From positions 124,001-188,000 of the forward strand of contig NZ_JQNR01000004.1 of the NCBI RefSeq assembly GCF_000745345.1: a stretch of DNA of 64,000 nt. The letters run 5' to 3'. Source of the DNA: Actinacidiphila yeochonensis CN732 (GTDB lineage: Bacteria > Actinomycetota > Actinomycetes > Streptomycetales > Streptomycetaceae). This document shows, piece by piece, positions 8,453 through 17,549 of this stretch. Within the stretch, counting starts at the first letter, position 1. The number at the start of each line of letters is the position of its first letter. The position numbers and the translations under genes were made by a program. The notes under the pieces are model-generated. The model was not told the origin of the DNA. It did no database searches and saw nothing but the letters and a program-made list of their open reading frames with translations.

Positions 8453-8481
8453 TTCCGCTGAGGTGACCGACCGCTTAGTAT
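8453..8481 (+). promoter_or_regulatory. candidate sigma-70 promoter of the SDR/acyl-CoA synthetase operon
   Basis: TTCCGC (8453-8458), a 17-bp spacer and TAGTAT (8476-8481) precede the SDR start by 45 bp. The -10 region overlaps a CGCTT/AAGCG inverted repeat (8472-8476 and 8485-8489) that resembles a TetR half-site pair. Confidence 0.45.
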
Positions 8482-8526
8482 GCGAAGCGCCTGCCATCGA
8501 GTCGGTCGAGTCGAAGGAGACGCGTC

Positions 8527-9438
8527 GTGGTCGTGGAAGCGCTGCGCGGTGCCCGGGTGGTCGTCACGGGAGCCGGAGGCGGTATCGGTGCCGCCCTGGC
8601 CCGCCGGTTCGCCGCCGAGGGTGCCCGGGTGGCGGTCAACGACCTGGACGCCGGCGCCGCCCGCGCGGTGGCCGCCGAGATCGGCGGCGCGGCCGTCCCC
8701 GGTGACGCCTCCGACGTGGTGCCGGCCGCCCGCGCCGCGCTGGGCGGCGGCGTCGACGTCTTCTGCGCCAACGCCGGTGTCGGTACCGGCGGCGGCCCCG
8801 AGGCGGACGAGGACGCGTGGGCCCTGGCCTGGGACGTCAACGTGATGAGCCACGTGCGGGCGGCCCGCGCGCTGCTGCCGGAGTGGCTGGAGCGCGGGTC
8901 GGGCCGCTTCGTCTCCACCGTCTCGGCCGCCGGGCTGCTCACCATGATCGGCGCCGCGCCCTACTCGGTGACCAAGCACGGCGCGCTCGCGTTCGCCGAG
9001 TGGCTGTCGCTGACCTACCGCCACCGGGGCGTGGCGGTGCACGCCGTCTGCCCCCAGGGCGTGCGCACCCGGATGCTGGACTCCACCGGCCCGGCCGGCG
9101 ACCTGGTGCTCGCGCCGACCGCGATCGAGCCCGAGGACGTCGCGGCCGCCGTGCTCGACGGCATCGCGGCCGGACGCTTCCTGATCCTGCCCCACCCCGA
9201 GGTGGCCGGCTACCACGCGGCCCGCGCAGCCGAACCCGAACGGTGGCTCCGCGGCATGAACAAGCTCCAGCGCGCCTACGAGGACGTCCTGGCAGCAGGG
9301 AACGCCGCCCGGACCGCGGCGGGTACCGGGGACGCCGGACCCGCGGCCGTGCCGGAGGACCCAGGACCGTCGCGTCCCGCCCCGGACGCGGCCGTATCCC
9401 TCGCCGGGCCGGCGGGAAGGGAAGGCGGACAGGCATGA
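8527..9438 (+). CDS. SDR family oxidoreductase
   Basis: Classical short-chain dehydrogenase/reductase, 303 residues, longer than the usual ~250 because of an Ala/Pro-rich tail after residue ~255. It shows the cofactor motif GAGGGIGAALA (residues 15-25), an acidic residue after strand 2 (VNDLDAG) favouring NAD(H), the NAG motif (CANAGVG), the catalytic Ser (STVSAAG) and YSVTK. AAGGAG lies seven bases before GTG 8527. The stop overlaps the start of the acyl-CoA synthetase (ATGA), so the two are translated together. An alcohol or 3-hydroxyacyl dehydrogenase role in acyl-chain breakdown is inferred from this pairing. Confidence 0.9.
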   Translation: MVVEALRGARVVVTGAGGGIGAALARRFAAEGARVAVNDLDAGAARAVAAEIGGAAVPGDASDVVPAARAALGGGVDVFCANAGVGTGGGPEADEDAWALAWDVNVMSHVRAARALLPEWLERGSGRFVSTVSAAGLLTMIGAAPYSVTKHGALAFAEWLSLTYRHRGVAVHAVCPQGVRTRMLDSTGPAGDLVLAPTAIEPEDVAAAVLDGIAAGRFLILPHPEVAGYHAARAAEPERWLRGMNKLQRAYEDVLAAGNAARTAAGTGDAGPAAVPEDPGPSRPAPDAAVSLAGPAGREGGQA

Positions 9439-11156
9439 CCGGCAACCAGGCGGCGACCACCTCGGCGGACCAGCCCTGGCTGAAGCACTTCACCCCGGAG
9501 CAGCGGCAGTTCCCCGAGCCCCCGCCCTCCGTGCTGCACAGCTTCCTCGGCGCCGCCGCCCGCCGGCCCGGCCACCCCGCCGTCCGCTACTTCGACGGGG
9601 TGCTCGGCTACGGCGAGCTCGACACGCTCTCCGACGGGCTCGCCCGCCACCTGGTCTGCCGCGGCTTCTCACCCGGCGACCGGCTGGCCGTCATGCTGCA
9701 GAACGTGCCGCAGTTCGCGGTCGCCGTCCTCGCCGCCTGGAAGGCCGGGGGCGCCGTCGTCCCCGTCAACCCCATGTACAAGCAGGCCGAGCTGGCACAC
9801 ATCCTCACCGATTCGGGCGCCGCCGCCGTCCTCGCCTCCGAGACCGCGTGGACGGCGTACGTACGGCGGACCGCCGCCGAGGCCGGGGTGCGCATCGCGC
9901 TCACCGCGAGCGAGTACGACCTCCAGACCCGCGACGACCCGCGGGTGCTGCCCGCGCCCCGGCCGCCCGCCGAGGACGCCGGGGACGCCGAGGGCGTCGG
10001 CGATGCCGAGGACGGCGCCGAGGACGTGCTGGCCGCCGCCCGCGCCGCCGCCGGGCCGCGCCCCGAGCTGCCGCTGCCGCAGGCCGGCGACACGGCCCTG
10101 GTCAGCTACACCTCGGGCACCAGCGGCCGGCCGAAGGGCGCGCTCAACACCCACGGCAACATCTCCTGCAACGCGCACCGCCAGGTCCGGATGCACGAGC
10201 TGCCGCCGGACGCGGTCCTCTTCGCGCTCGCCCCGCTCTTCCACATCACCGGCATGGTCTGCGAGCTGGCGGCCGCGCTGGCCGGCGGGCAGACCCTCGC
10301 GCTCGCCCACCGCTTCGAACCAGGCGCCGTCCTCGACGCGTTCCGCGAGCACCGCCCCGCCTACACCGTCGGGCCCGCCACCGCGTTCATGGCGCTGCTG
10401 GCCCGGCCGGACGCCACCGCCGAGGACTTCGCGTCCTTCACGCTGGTCTCCTCCGGCGGCGCCCCGCTGCCGCCCGCCGTCGTGGAGTCCTTCCGCGCCC
10501 GCACCGGGGGCCTGTACCTGGCCAACGGCTACGGTCTGACCGAGTGCACCGCGCCCTGCGCGAGCGTGCCGCCCGGCGAGGAGGCGCCCGTCGACCCCGC
10601 GTCGGGCACCCTCGCCGTCGGCGTGCCCGGCCCCGGCACCATGGTCAGGATCGTGGACGAGGCCGGGAACGAGGTGCCGTTCGGGGAGCACGGCGAGATC
10701 GCGGTCAGCGGTCCGATGGTCGTACCCGGTTACTGGGGCCGCCCGGAGGACTCCGCGGCGGCGCTGCCCGGCGGCGAACTGCGCACCGGCGACATCGGCT
10801 TCATGGACAGCGACGGCTGGCTCTACGTGGTGGACCGCAAGAAGGACATGATCAACGCCTCCGGCTTCAAGGTCTGGCCGCGCGAGGTCGAGGACGTCCT
10901 CTACACCCACCCGGCGGTGCGGGAGGCCGCGGTGGTCGGGGTGCCCGACGCCTACCGGGGGGAGAGCGTCAGGGCGTACGTCAGCCTGCGGCCGGGCGCC
11001 GAGGCGGAGCCGGCCGCCCTCGTCGCCTGGTGCCGGGAGCGGCTGGCCGCCTACAAGTACCCGCGCGAGGTGGAGGTGCTGGCGGAGCTGCCGAAGACCG
11101 CCACGGGCAAGATCCTGCGCCGGGAACTGCGGGCGGCGGCCGGCCGGCAGCCGTGA
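9435..11156 (+). CDS. acyl-CoA synthetase (AMP-forming, class I adenylate-forming)
   Basis: ANL-superfamily ligase of 573 residues that activates a carboxylic acid with ATP to an acyl-AMP and then to the acyl-CoA. The P-loop-like A3 motif is SYTSGTSGRPKGAL (~residues 225-238), followed by SSGGAPLP, the A5 motif NGYGLTECT, the A7/A8 region GELRTGDIGFMDSDGW and DRKKDMINASGFKVWP, and the catalytic Lys in PKTATGKILRREL. An unusual acidic Gly/Ala insert precedes A3 (residues ~180-205). ATG 9435 overlaps the SDR stop. It looks specific for medium or long chains or aromatic acids, but specificity cannot be read here. Confidence 0.92.
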   Translation: MTGNQAATTSADQPWLKHFTPEQRQFPEPPPSVLHSFLGAAARRPGHPAVRYFDGVLGYGELDTLSDGLARHLVCRGFSPGDRLAVMLQNVPQFAVAVLAAWKAGGAVVPVNPMYKQAELAHILTDSGAAAVLASETAWTAYVRRTAAEAGVRIALTASEYDLQTRDDPRVLPAPRPPAEDAGDAEGVGDAEDGAEDVLAAARAAAGPRPELPLPQAGDTALVSYTSGTSGRPKGALNTHGNISCNAHRQVRMHELPPDAVLFALAPLFHITGMVCELAAALAGGQTLALAHRFEPGAVLDAFREHRPAYTVGPATAFMALLARPDATAEDFASFTLVSSGGAPLPPAVVESFRARTGGLYLANGYGLTECTAPCASVPPGEEAPVDPASGTLAVGVPGPGTMVRIVDEAGNEVPFGEHGEIAVSGPMVVPGYWGRPEDSAAALPGGELRTGDIGFMDSDGWLYVVDRKKDMINASGFKVWPREVEDVLYTHPAVREAAVVGVPDAYRGESVRAYVSLRPGAEAEPAALVAWCRERLAAYKYPREVEVLAELPKTATGKILRRELRAAAGRQP

Positions 11157-11414
11157 CGGAGCCCGTGGCCGGGTCCCCGCCGGAGGCGGTGACGGCGGCC
11201 GAACGCCCGGCGGACCGCGGTCGGACACCGTCCGGACGGCAGCCGGACGGCAGCCGGACAGCGGCAGGTCAGCGCCGGATAGGGTCTGACGGACCGATCG
11301 GAGCCCGGCAGGGAGGCCCGGCGGGAGGGGCCCTGAGCGACGGGTCCGCCGGAGGGCCGAGGACGGGCCCGGCCGGAACCCGGAAGGCCCGAGGGGCCGA
11401 GAGGAAGGCAGGCC

Positions 11415-12101
11415 ATGGCACGCAACGCCGACAGCACCGGCACCGACGCCACCGGCCCGGACGGACGCCCCCAGGCGCGGGCGCAGGCGCAGGCCCAGGC
11501 GCAGGCTCCGGCAACGGCGTCGGCACCGGTGGCCGCCGTGCCCGAGCGGCTGCTGGCCGAGGCCACCCGGCTGTTCGCCGACCGCGGGTACGACCGCACC
11601 TCCGTGCAGGAGATCGTGGAGGCGGCCGGCGTCACCAAGGGCGCCCTTTACCACTACTTCGGCTCCAAGGACGACCTGCTCTCCGAGATCTACGGTCGGG
11701 TGCTGCGGCTCCAGACAGAACGGCTCGACGCCATCGCGTCCACCGACGCGCCCGTTCCGCAGCGGCTCGCCGAGGCCGCCGCCGACGTCGTCGTCACCAG
11801 CATCGAGAACCTCGACGACACGAAGATCTTCTTCCGCTCGATGCACCAGCTCAGCGCGGAGAAGCAGCGGGCGGTGCGGGCCGAACGGCGCCGCTACCAC
11901 GAGCGGTTCCGGGCACTGGTCGAGGAGGGCCGGCGCGAGGGCTGCTTCCGGTCCGATCTGCGGCCTGACCTCGTCGTGGACTTCTTCTTCGGCTCCGTGC
12001 ACCACCTCGGCACGTGGTACCGCGCGGACGGCCCGCTCACCGCCGAGCAGGTCGCCGCGGACTTCTCCGACCTGCTGCTGCACTCCGTGCGGCGGCTCTG
12101 A
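11415..12101 (+). CDS. TetR/AcrR family transcriptional regulator
   Basis: TetR-type repressor of 228 residues. After a disordered Gln/Ala repeat tail (residues ~20-38, ARAQAQAQAQA) comes the DNA-binding domain: LFADRGYDRTSVQEIVEAAG, then VTKGALYHYFGSKDDL. The C-terminal half is the helical ligand domain. ATG 11415 follows GAGAGGAAGG. It lies between acyl-CoA synthetase and quinone oxidoreductase genes in the same direction, 16 bp before the latter. The best operator candidate is the TACCGAC/GTCGGTA palindrome at 15513-15528, before the divergent kinase/ACAD pair. The effector is probably an acyl-CoA, by family analogy. Confidence 0.9.
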   Translation: MARNADSTGTDATGPDGRPQARAQAQAQAQAPATASAPVAAVPERLLAEATRLFADRGYDRTSVQEIVEAAGVTKGALYHYFGSKDDLLSEIYGRVLRLQTERLDAIASTDAPVPQRLAEAAADVVVTSIENLDDTKIFFRSMHQLSAEKQRAVRAERRRYHERFRALVEEGRREGCFRSDLRPDLVVDFFFGSVHHLGTWYRADGPLTAEQVAADFSDLLLHSVRRL

Positions 12102-12117
12102 CCCCTGGGAGGCCCCG

Positions 12118-13110
12118 GTGCGGGCATGGCGCGTCCACCACTACGGCGAACCACGCGAGGTGCTGCGCCCGGACGAGGTGCCCGTCCCCGAACCCGGCCC
12201 CGGCCAGGTGCGGTTGCGGGTGCGCGCGGCCGCGGTGAACTTCCCGGACGCCCTGCTCTGCCGCGGCCGGTACCAGGTCCGGCCGCCGCTGCCGTTCACC
12301 CCGGGCGTGGAGATGTGCGGCGAGGTCGAGCTGCTCGGAGAGGGTGTCGAGGCGGGCGCCCCGCTCACGCCCGGCTCCCGCGTCGTCAGCACCGCGGCCC
12401 TGCCCGGCGGGGCGTTCGCCGAGTACGCGGTCGTACCGGCGGCCGGGGTGCTGCCCGCGCCGGAGGCGCTGGACGACGCGGAGGCCGCCGCCTTCCACAT
12501 CGGCTACCAGACGGGCTGGTTCGCGCTCCACCGGCGGGCCGCGGTCCGCCCCGGGGAGACGCTGCTGGTGCACGCGGCGGCCGGCGGTGTCGGCAGCGCG
12601 GCCGTCCAGCTCGGCAAGGCGGCGGGGGCGGTCGTCGTCGGCGTGGCGGGCGGACCCCGGAAGGCCGATGCCGTCAGGGCACTGGGCGCGGACGTGGTCG
12701 TCGACCGGCACGCGGAGGACTTCGTCGCCGTCGTCAAGGAGGTGACGGGCGGCCGCGGCGCCGACGTCGTCTTCGACCCGGTCGGCGGTGACGCCTACAC
12801 CGGGTCCACCAAGTGCGTCGCGTTCGAGGGGCGGATCGTCGTGGTGGGCTTCGCCGGCGGTACGGTCCCCGCACCTGGGCTCAACCACGCGCTGGTGAAG
12901 AACTACTCCGTCCTCGGCCTGCACTGGGGCCTGTACGCGCAGCGCGACCCGGCCGCGGTACGGGCCGCGCACGCCGAACTCACCCGTCTCGCCGCCGAGG
13001 GGACGATCCGCCCCCTGGTCTCCGAACGCCTCCCGCTCGCGGCCGCGCCCGACGCCGTCCAGCGCCTCGCCGACGGCGCCACCACCGGCCGCCTCACCCT
13101 CCACCCCTGA
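12118..13110 (+). CDS. NADPH:quinone oxidoreductase family protein (zinc-free MDR)
   Basis: Medium-chain reductase of 330 residues without the catalytic or structural zinc ligands, as in quinone oxidoreductases and enoyl reductases. The GroES-like N-terminal domain runs to residue ~120 (AAAVNFPDALLCRGRYQ, PFTPGVEMCGEV), then the Rossmann domain with LVHAAAGGVGSAAVQLGKA. GTG 12118 has GGGAGG upstream. It follows the TetR gene by 16 bp and converges on the ACAD gene. In acyl-CoA operons such enzymes reduce enoyl or quinone substrates; the actual substrate is unknown. Confidence 0.9.
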   Translation: MRAWRVHHYGEPREVLRPDEVPVPEPGPGQVRLRVRAAAVNFPDALLCRGRYQVRPPLPFTPGVEMCGEVELLGEGVEAGAPLTPGSRVVSTAALPGGAFAEYAVVPAAGVLPAPEALDDAEAAAFHIGYQTGWFALHRRAAVRPGETLLVHAAAGGVGSAAVQLGKAAGAVVVGVAGGPRKADAVRALGADVVVDRHAEDFVAVVKEVTGGRGADVVFDPVGGDAYTGSTKCVAFEGRIVVVGFAGGTVPAPGLNHALVKNYSVLGLHWGLYAQRDPAAVRAAHAELTRLAAEGTIRPLVSERLPLAAAPDAVQRLADGATTGRLTLHP

Positions 13111-13196
13111 GCCGCCTCACCCCTGAGCGCCGCGCGGTCGGCGCGGCAACGGCCCCGCTCGCCGGACCGCCCCGGCGAGCGGAGGCACCGGGGACG

Positions 13197-14411
13197 CTAC
13201 GCGTACCGGCGCAGCTCGCGGCGCGCCAGCGACCGCTTGTGGACCTCGTCCGGCCCGTCCGCGAGCCGCAGCGTCCGGGCCGCCGCCCACAGCTGCGCCA
13301 GCGGGACGTCCTGCGAGACGCCCGCGGCGCCGTGGACCTGCACCGCCCGGTCGATGATCCGCAGCACCGCGGCGGGCGTCGCGATCTTGATGGCCTGGAT
13401 CTCCGTGTGGGCGCCGCGGTTGCCCACGGTGTCCATCAGCCAGGCCGTCTTGAGCACCAGCAGCCGCAGCTGCTCGATCTCCACCCGCGCCTCGGCGATC
13501 CACTCGCGCACCACGCCCTGGTCGGCCAGCGGCCGGCCGAACGCGGTGCGACCGACCGCCCGCCGGCACATCAGCTCAAGGGCCCGCTCGGCCATCCCGA
13601 TCAGCCGCATGCAGTGGTGGACGCGCCCCGGTCCCAGCCGGGCCTGGGCGATGGCGAAGCCGCCGCCCTCCTCACCGAGCAGGTTCGCCACCGGCACCCG
13701 GACGTCGCGGAAGACCACCTCCGCGTGCCCGCCGTGGTCGCCGTCGTCGTATCCGAAGACGGTCATCGCGCGCCGCACCTGCACGCCGGGGGTGTCGCGG
13801 TCCACCAGGACCTGGCTCTGCTGGCGGTGGCGCTCGGCGGACGGGTCGGTCTTGCCCATCACCACGAAGACGGCGCACTTCGGGTTCATCGCCCCGGAGA
13901 TGAACCACTTGCGCCCGTTGACGACGTAGGAGTCGCCGTCGCGCTCGATCCGGGTCTCGATGTTGGTCGCGTCGGACGAGGCCACGTCCGGCTCGGTCAT
14001 GGCGAACGCCGAGCGGATCTCCCCGGCCAGCAGCGGCTCCAGCCACCGCTCGCGCTGCTCGGGGGTGCCGAACTCGGCCAGCAGCTCCATGTTGCCGGTG
14101 TCCGGGGCGGCGCAGTTGAGGGCCGGCGGGGCCAGGTGCGGGCTGCGGCCGGTGAGTTCGGCCAGCGGCGCGTACTGGAGGTTGGTCAGGCCGGCGCCCA
14201 GCTCGCCGGGGAGGAAGAGGTTCCACAGGCCGAGGGCCCGCGCCTGCGCCTTCAGCTCCTCCACCACCGGCGGCGCCGACCAGCGCGCGTCGCCCTCGGC
14301 GGCCTCGCGCTGCCGGGCGAAGACCTCCTCGGCCGGGTACACCCGCTCGTCCAGGAATGCCTGGAGCCGGCCCCGCAGCTCCTCGGTCCGGGCGTCGTAG
14401 GCGAAGTCCAT
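13197..14411 (-). CDS. acyl-CoA dehydrogenase (ACAD10/11-like)
   Basis: FAD-dependent acyl-CoA dehydrogenase of 404 residues. Visible landmarks are the FAD/substrate-binding [18 protein letters not shown], the [11 protein letters not shown] motif, and the C-terminal helical domain with [16 protein letters not shown] and [18 protein letters not shown]. These match the ACAD10/ACAD11 branch. Only five bases separate it from the upstream APH-like kinase gene (14417-15502), giving a two-gene operon. In mammals kinase and dehydrogenase domains are fused and handle 4-hydroxy fatty acyl-CoAs by phosphorylation and elimination; I infer an equivalent split system. Stop codons of this gene and the opposing MDR gene are 86 bp apart. 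Confidence 0.92.
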   Translation of the reverse strand: MDFAYDARTEELRGRLQAFLDERVYPAEEVFARQREAAEGDARWSAPPVVEELKAQARALGLWNLFLPGELGAGLTNLQYAPLAELTGRSPHLAPPALNCAAPDTGNMELLAEFGTPEQRERWLEPLLAGEIRSAFAMTEPDVASSDATNIETRIERDGDSYVVNGRKWFISGAMNPKCAVFVVMGKTDPSAERHRQQSQVLVDRDTPGVQVRRAMTVFGYDDGDHGGHAEVVFRDVRVPVANLLGEEGGGFAIAQARLGPGRVHHCMRLIGMAERALELMCRRAVGRTAFGRPLADQGVVREWIAEARVEIEQLRLLVLKTAWLMDTVGNRGAHTEIQAIKIATPAAVLRIIDRAVQVHGAAGVSQDVPLAQLWAAARTLRLADGPDEVHKRSLARRELRRYA

Positions 14412-14416
14412 GCTGC

Positions 14417-15502
14417 TCAGTCCTCCCTGTACTGGTCGTCGCCGCGCTCCCCGGCGAGGTGGCCGCCGTCCTCGCCGAGGGTGGCCAGGCCGCGCCGGAC
14501 GATGCCGGGGACGGCGGCCCCGATCCGGTCGAAGCCCTCGCCGACGGTCTGTCCGAGGGTCCAGCGGTAGTGGATGCCCTCGGCGATCACCGCGAGCTTG
14601 AAGCAGGCGAAGGCGGTGTACCAGCCGACGGCCGAGACGTCCCGCCCCGATTGCTCGGCGTACCGGTGGACGATCTCCCCGGTGTCCGGGTGGCCGGGCG
14701 CCCCGCCGGCGGCGGTGGCCGACAGCAGCTCGGGGCCGCGCTGCCCGGAGTACATCACCAGCAGGCCGAGGTCGGTGAGCGGGTCACCGAGGGTGGACAT
14801 CTCCCAGTCCAGCACCGCCGTCAGCCTGCCCGCGTCGTCGATCAGCACGTTGTCCAGCCGGTAGTCGCCGTGCACGACGGTCGGCGCGGGGGAGTCCGGC
14901 AGCCGCCGGACGAGCGCGGCGTGCAGCGCGTCGATCCCGGGCAGCTCGCGGCTGCGGGAGGCGTCCAGCTGCCCGCCCCAACGGCGCAGCTGCCGCTCCA
15001 GGTAGCCCTCGGGCCGCCCGAAGCCGGCCAGCCCCACCGCCACCGGGTCCACCGCGTGCAGCTCCACCAGGGTGTCCACCAGCGTCTCGACGGCCGCGCG
15101 GGTGCGCTCGGGCCCGATCGCGCGCAGCTGCTCCTCGCCGCGGTACGGCGTCCCCGGCACGTCCTCCATGACGTAGAAGGGCGCGCCGAGCACCTCCGGG
15201 TCCTCGCACAGCAGCTCACCGCGCGGGACGGGGACGGGGGTGGCGGCCAGCGCGCTGATCACGCGGTACTCCCGGGCCATGTCGTGCGCGGTGGCGAGCA
15301 CATGGCCCAGCGGCGGCCGGCGGACGATCCAGGTGCGGGCGCCGTCGGCCACCCGGTAGGTGAGGTTGGAGCGGCCGCCGTGCACCAGCTCGGCGGTCAG
15401 CGGGCCGGCCGCCAGCCCGGGGCGCTCGCGGTCCAGGTGGCGGCGGAGGCGGTCCAGGTCCAGTCCGGGCCACGCGGTGGGGACGTCGGAGGCGTCAGGC
15501 AT
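14417..15502 (-). CDS. APH-like phosphotransferase (ACAD10/11 kinase-domain homologue)
   Basis: Protein-kinase-like phosphotransferase of 361 residues. The nucleotide-binding lobe contains [20 protein letters not shown], and the catalytic lobe the Brenner motif [14 protein letters not shown] and the metal-binding [15 protein letters not shown], as in aminoglycoside phosphotransferases. Direct coupling to an ACAD gene argues against antibiotic resistance and for phosphorylation of a hydroxyacyl-CoA. ATG 15502 was chosen because homology begins there and a TetR-type palindrome ends 11 bases upstream, placing the promoter close to the start. The upstream in-frame extension of 92 codons has no coding character. 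The hydroxyacyl role is inference from mammalian ACAD10/11. Confidence 0.88.
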   Translation of the reverse strand: MPDASDVPTAWPGLDLDRLRRHLDRERPGLAAGPLTAELVHGGRSNLTYRVADGARTWIVRRPPLGHVLATAHDMAREYRVISALAATPVPVPRGELLCEDPEVLGAPFYVMEDVPGTPYRGEEQLRAIGPERTRAAVETLVDTLVELHAVDPVAVGLAGFGRPEGYLERQLRRWGGQLDASRSRELPGIDALHAALVRRLPDSPAPTVVHGDYRLDNVLIDDAGRLTAVLDWEMSTLGDPLTDLGLLVMYSGQRGPELLSATAAGGAPGHPDTGEIVHRYAEQSGRDVSAVGWYTAFACFKLAVIAEGIHYRWTLGQTVGEGFDRIGAAVPGIVRRGLATLGEDGGHLAGERGDDQYRED

Positions 15503-15512
15503 GCGCGCATCG

Positions 15513-15528
15513 TACCGACTGGTCGGTA
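15513..15528. promoter_or_regulatory. TetR-type operator upstream of the kinase/ACAD operon
   Basis: TACCGAC-TG-GTCGGTA is a perfect 7-bp inverted repeat with a 2-bp spacer ending 11 bases before the kinase start. This type of ACCGAC/GTCGGT palindrome is common for TetR regulators of acyl-CoA genes, and the TetR at 11415-12101 is the nearest candidate. Confidence 0.65.
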
Positions 15529-15598
15529 TGTCGTCCAGGTTCCCGGTCGGACCGGCGCGGGTGGGCATGAGGCGGGTGCGGACGCGGACGCGGGTCCG

Positions 15599-15627
15599 TT
15601 GACGCTGTCGTGGGCCCCGCCTACGCT
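15599..15627 (+). promoter_or_regulatory. sigma-70 (HrdB-type) promoter of the glucarate dehydratase gene
   Basis: TTGACG (15599-15604), exactly 17 bp, then TACGCT (15622-15627) is close to the Streptomyces housekeeping consensus. The predicted first transcribed base is at or next to ATG 15636, eight bases after the -10, so the mRNA would be leaderless. Confidence 0.7.
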
Positions 15628-15635
15628 GTGGACTT

Positions 15636-16997
15636 ATGGGTGAACGCAATTCACATATGCAGACAGCGGTTTCGACGGTGGCCCCCTCGGCGGCCCTCTC
15701 CGAGCGGGACGCGGCGCGGACCGTCGCCGAGGTACGGCTGACCCCCATCCTGATCGCCGACCCGCCGCTGCTCAACACCCACGGCGTCCACCAGCCCTAC
15801 ACGCCGCGCCTGATCGTCGAGGTGGTCACCGAGGACGGCACCACCGGCGTGGGTGAGACCTACGGCGACACCCGCTACCTGGAACTGGCCGCCCCGCTGG
15901 CGAAGGCGCTGCCCGGCCACCTGATCAGCGACCTGAACGGCCTCGCCGCCCTCGCCGACCGGGTCTGCGCCCCGCCGGAGCAGACCTCCGACTCCGTCAG
16001 CGCCGGCGGCCTGCGCGGTGTGCAGACCGCCGACAAGCTGCGGCTGTCGGTCGTCTCCGGCTTCGAGGTCGCCCTGCTCGACGCGCTCGGCAAGACCCTC
16101 GGCCTGCCCGTCCACGCCCTCCTCGGCGGCAGGGTCCGCGACCGCGTCGACTACAGCGCCTACCTCTTCTACCGTCTCGCCGAGCACCCCCAGGGCCAGG
16201 GCGAGCCGGACACGTGGGGCGCCGCGCTCGACCCGGAGGGCGTGGTCGCGCAGGCCCGCCGCTTCGCCGACACCTACGGCTTCGGCTCCTTCAAGCTCAA
16301 GGGCGGCGTCTTCCCGCCCGAGGAGGAGGTCGCCGCGGTGCGCGCGCTGGCCGAGGCGTTCCCCGGCCGGCCGCTGCGCCTGGACCCCAACGGCGCCTGG
16401 TCGGTGGAGACCTCGGTGAAGGTCGCGCGCGACCTGGCAGACGTCCTGGAGTACCTGGAGGACCCGGCCGGCGGCACCGACGGCATGGCGGAGGTGGCCG
16501 CGGCCACCGGCGTCCCACTGGCCACCAACATGTGCGTGACCACCTTCGCGGAGATCCCCGAGGCGTTCACCCGCGGCGCCGTGCAGGTCGTCCTCTCCGA
16601 CCACCACTACTGGGGCGGGCTGCGCAACACCCAGCACCTCGCGGCGGTCTGCCGCACCTTCGGGGTGGGCCTGTCGATGCACTCCAACACCCACCTCGGC
16701 ATCAGCCTGGCCGCGATGACGCATGTCGCCGCCACCGTGCCCAACCTCGACTACGCCTGCGACACGCACTACCCGTGGCAGACCGAGGACGTCATCACCC
16801 GACGGCACACCTTCCACGACGGCGCGCTGCCGGTCAGCGACCTGCCGGGCCTCGGCGTCGAGCTCGACCGCGACGCGCTGGCCGTCCTGCACCAGCGGTG
16901 GCTCGACGACGACGGCACGATGCGCGACCGCGACGACGCCGCGGCCATGCGCAAGGCCGACCCGCGGTGGCGCACCCCCTCGGTGCCGCGCTGGTAG
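15636..16997 (+). CDS. glucarate dehydratase (enolase superfamily)
   Basis: Enolase-superfamily dehydratase of 453 residues that removes water from D-glucarate (or idarate) to give 5-keto-4-deoxyglucarate. The N-terminal capping domain is followed by the TIM barrel with the catalytic Lys region FGSFKLKGGVFPPEEEV, the metal ligand in RLDPNGAWS, EYLEDP and LATNMCVT, and the His/Asn loop MHSNTHLGISLAAMTH typical of GlucD. A strong promoter places the start of transcription at ATG 15636; ATG 15657 would be the alternative, but neither has a Shine-Dalgarno sequence. An inverted repeat at 15640-15654 overlaps codons 2-7. Its neighbour is gluconokinase, so this is a sugar-acid locus. Confidence 0.92.
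   Translation: MGERNSHMQTAVSTVAPSAALSERDAARTVAEVRLTPILIADPPLLNTHGVHQPYTPRLIVEVVTEDGTTGVGETYGDTRYLELAAPLAKALPGHLISDLNGLAALADRVCAPPEQTSDSVSAGGLRGVQTADKLRLSVVSGFEVALLDALGKTLGLPVHALLGGRVRDRVDYSAYLFYRLAEHPQGQGEPDTWGAALDPEGVVAQARRFADTYGFGSFKLKGGVFPPEEEVAAVRALAEAFPGRPLRLDPNGAWSVETSVKVARDLADVLEYLEDPAGGTDGMAEVAAATGVPLATNMCVTTFAEIPEAFTRGAVQVVLSDHHYWGGLRNTQHLAAVCRTFGVGLSMHSNTHLGISLAAMTHVAATVPNLDYACDTHYPWQTEDVITRRHTFHDGALPVSDLPGLGVELDRDALAVLHQRWLDDDGTMRDRDDAAAMRKADPRWRTPSVPRW
15640..15654. promoter_or_regulatory. inverted repeat at the glucarate dehydratase start
   Basis: GTGAA-CGCAA-TTCAC is a perfect 5-bp inverted repeat with a 5-bp spacer just downstream of the predicted transcription start. It could be an operator blocking initiation; no regulator gene is adjacent. 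Confidence 0.4.
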
Positions 16998-17036
16998 CCG
17001 CGGCGGCCGGGAAGCGGGAAGCCGCCTGCACCGGAC

Positions 17037-17549
17037 TCAGTGCGGCAGGAGGGCCAGCGCCCGCTCGACGACCGCGTCGGGGCCGCCGTCGACCGGGACG
17101 GCGGCCCCGCGCTCGTCGTCCTCCAGCGCCTCCAGCGTCTCCAGCTGGGAACCGAGCAGGCCGGCCGGCATGAAGTGCCCGGCGCGGCTCGACAGCCGGG
17201 TGGCGATCAACTCCGGCGCGGCGGTGAGGTGCAGGAAGAACAGGTCGGGTGCGGCGGCCCGCAGCCGGTCGCGGTAGCGGCGGCGCAGCGCCGAGCAGCT
17301 CACCACGCCGCCCTGCCCGGCGCGCCCGGCGATCCAGTCGGCTATGGCGTCCAGCCAGGGCGCGCGGTCCTCGTCGTCCAGCGGGTGCCCGGCGGCCATC
17401 TTGGCGACGTTGGCGGGCGGGTGGAAGTCGTCGGCCTCCGCGTAGGGCAGGCCGAGCCGCTCCGCCAGCGACATGCCGACGGTCGACTTGCCGGAGCCGG
17501 ACACCCCCATGACCACGATCACGGGCAGTGCGGCGGGGGCGGCGGTCAC
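17037..17549 (-). CDS. gluconokinase
   Basis: Small P-loop carbohydrate kinase of about 170 residues, the usual GntK length, converting gluconate and ATP to 6-phosphogluconate. The Walker A motif is MGVSGSGKSTVGMSLAERLG (residues ~11-30), followed by the substrate-binding DDFHPPANVAKMAAGHPLDD, the CSALRRRYRD motif, and SRAGHFMPAGLLGSQLETLE near the C-terminus. I start at GTG 17549 because the upstream 17 codons are outside the family's core, and an AGGA lies close by. It converges on the glucarate dehydratase gene with 39 bp between stops, giving a small sugar-acid locus. Confidence 0.92.
   Translation of the reverse strand: MTAAPAALPVIVVMGVSGSGKSTVGMSLAERLGLPYAEADDFHPPANVAKMAAGHPLDDEDRAPWLDAIADWIAGRAGQGGVVSCSALRRRYRDRLRAAAPDLFFLHLTAAPELIATRLSSRAGHFMPAGLLGSQLETLEALEDDERGAAVPVDGGPDAVVERALALLPH

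Noticed and set aside
14417..15502. Aminoglycoside resistance kinase
   Set aside because: APH-like fold, but coupled to an ACAD and under a TetR palindrome with fatty-acid genes around it.
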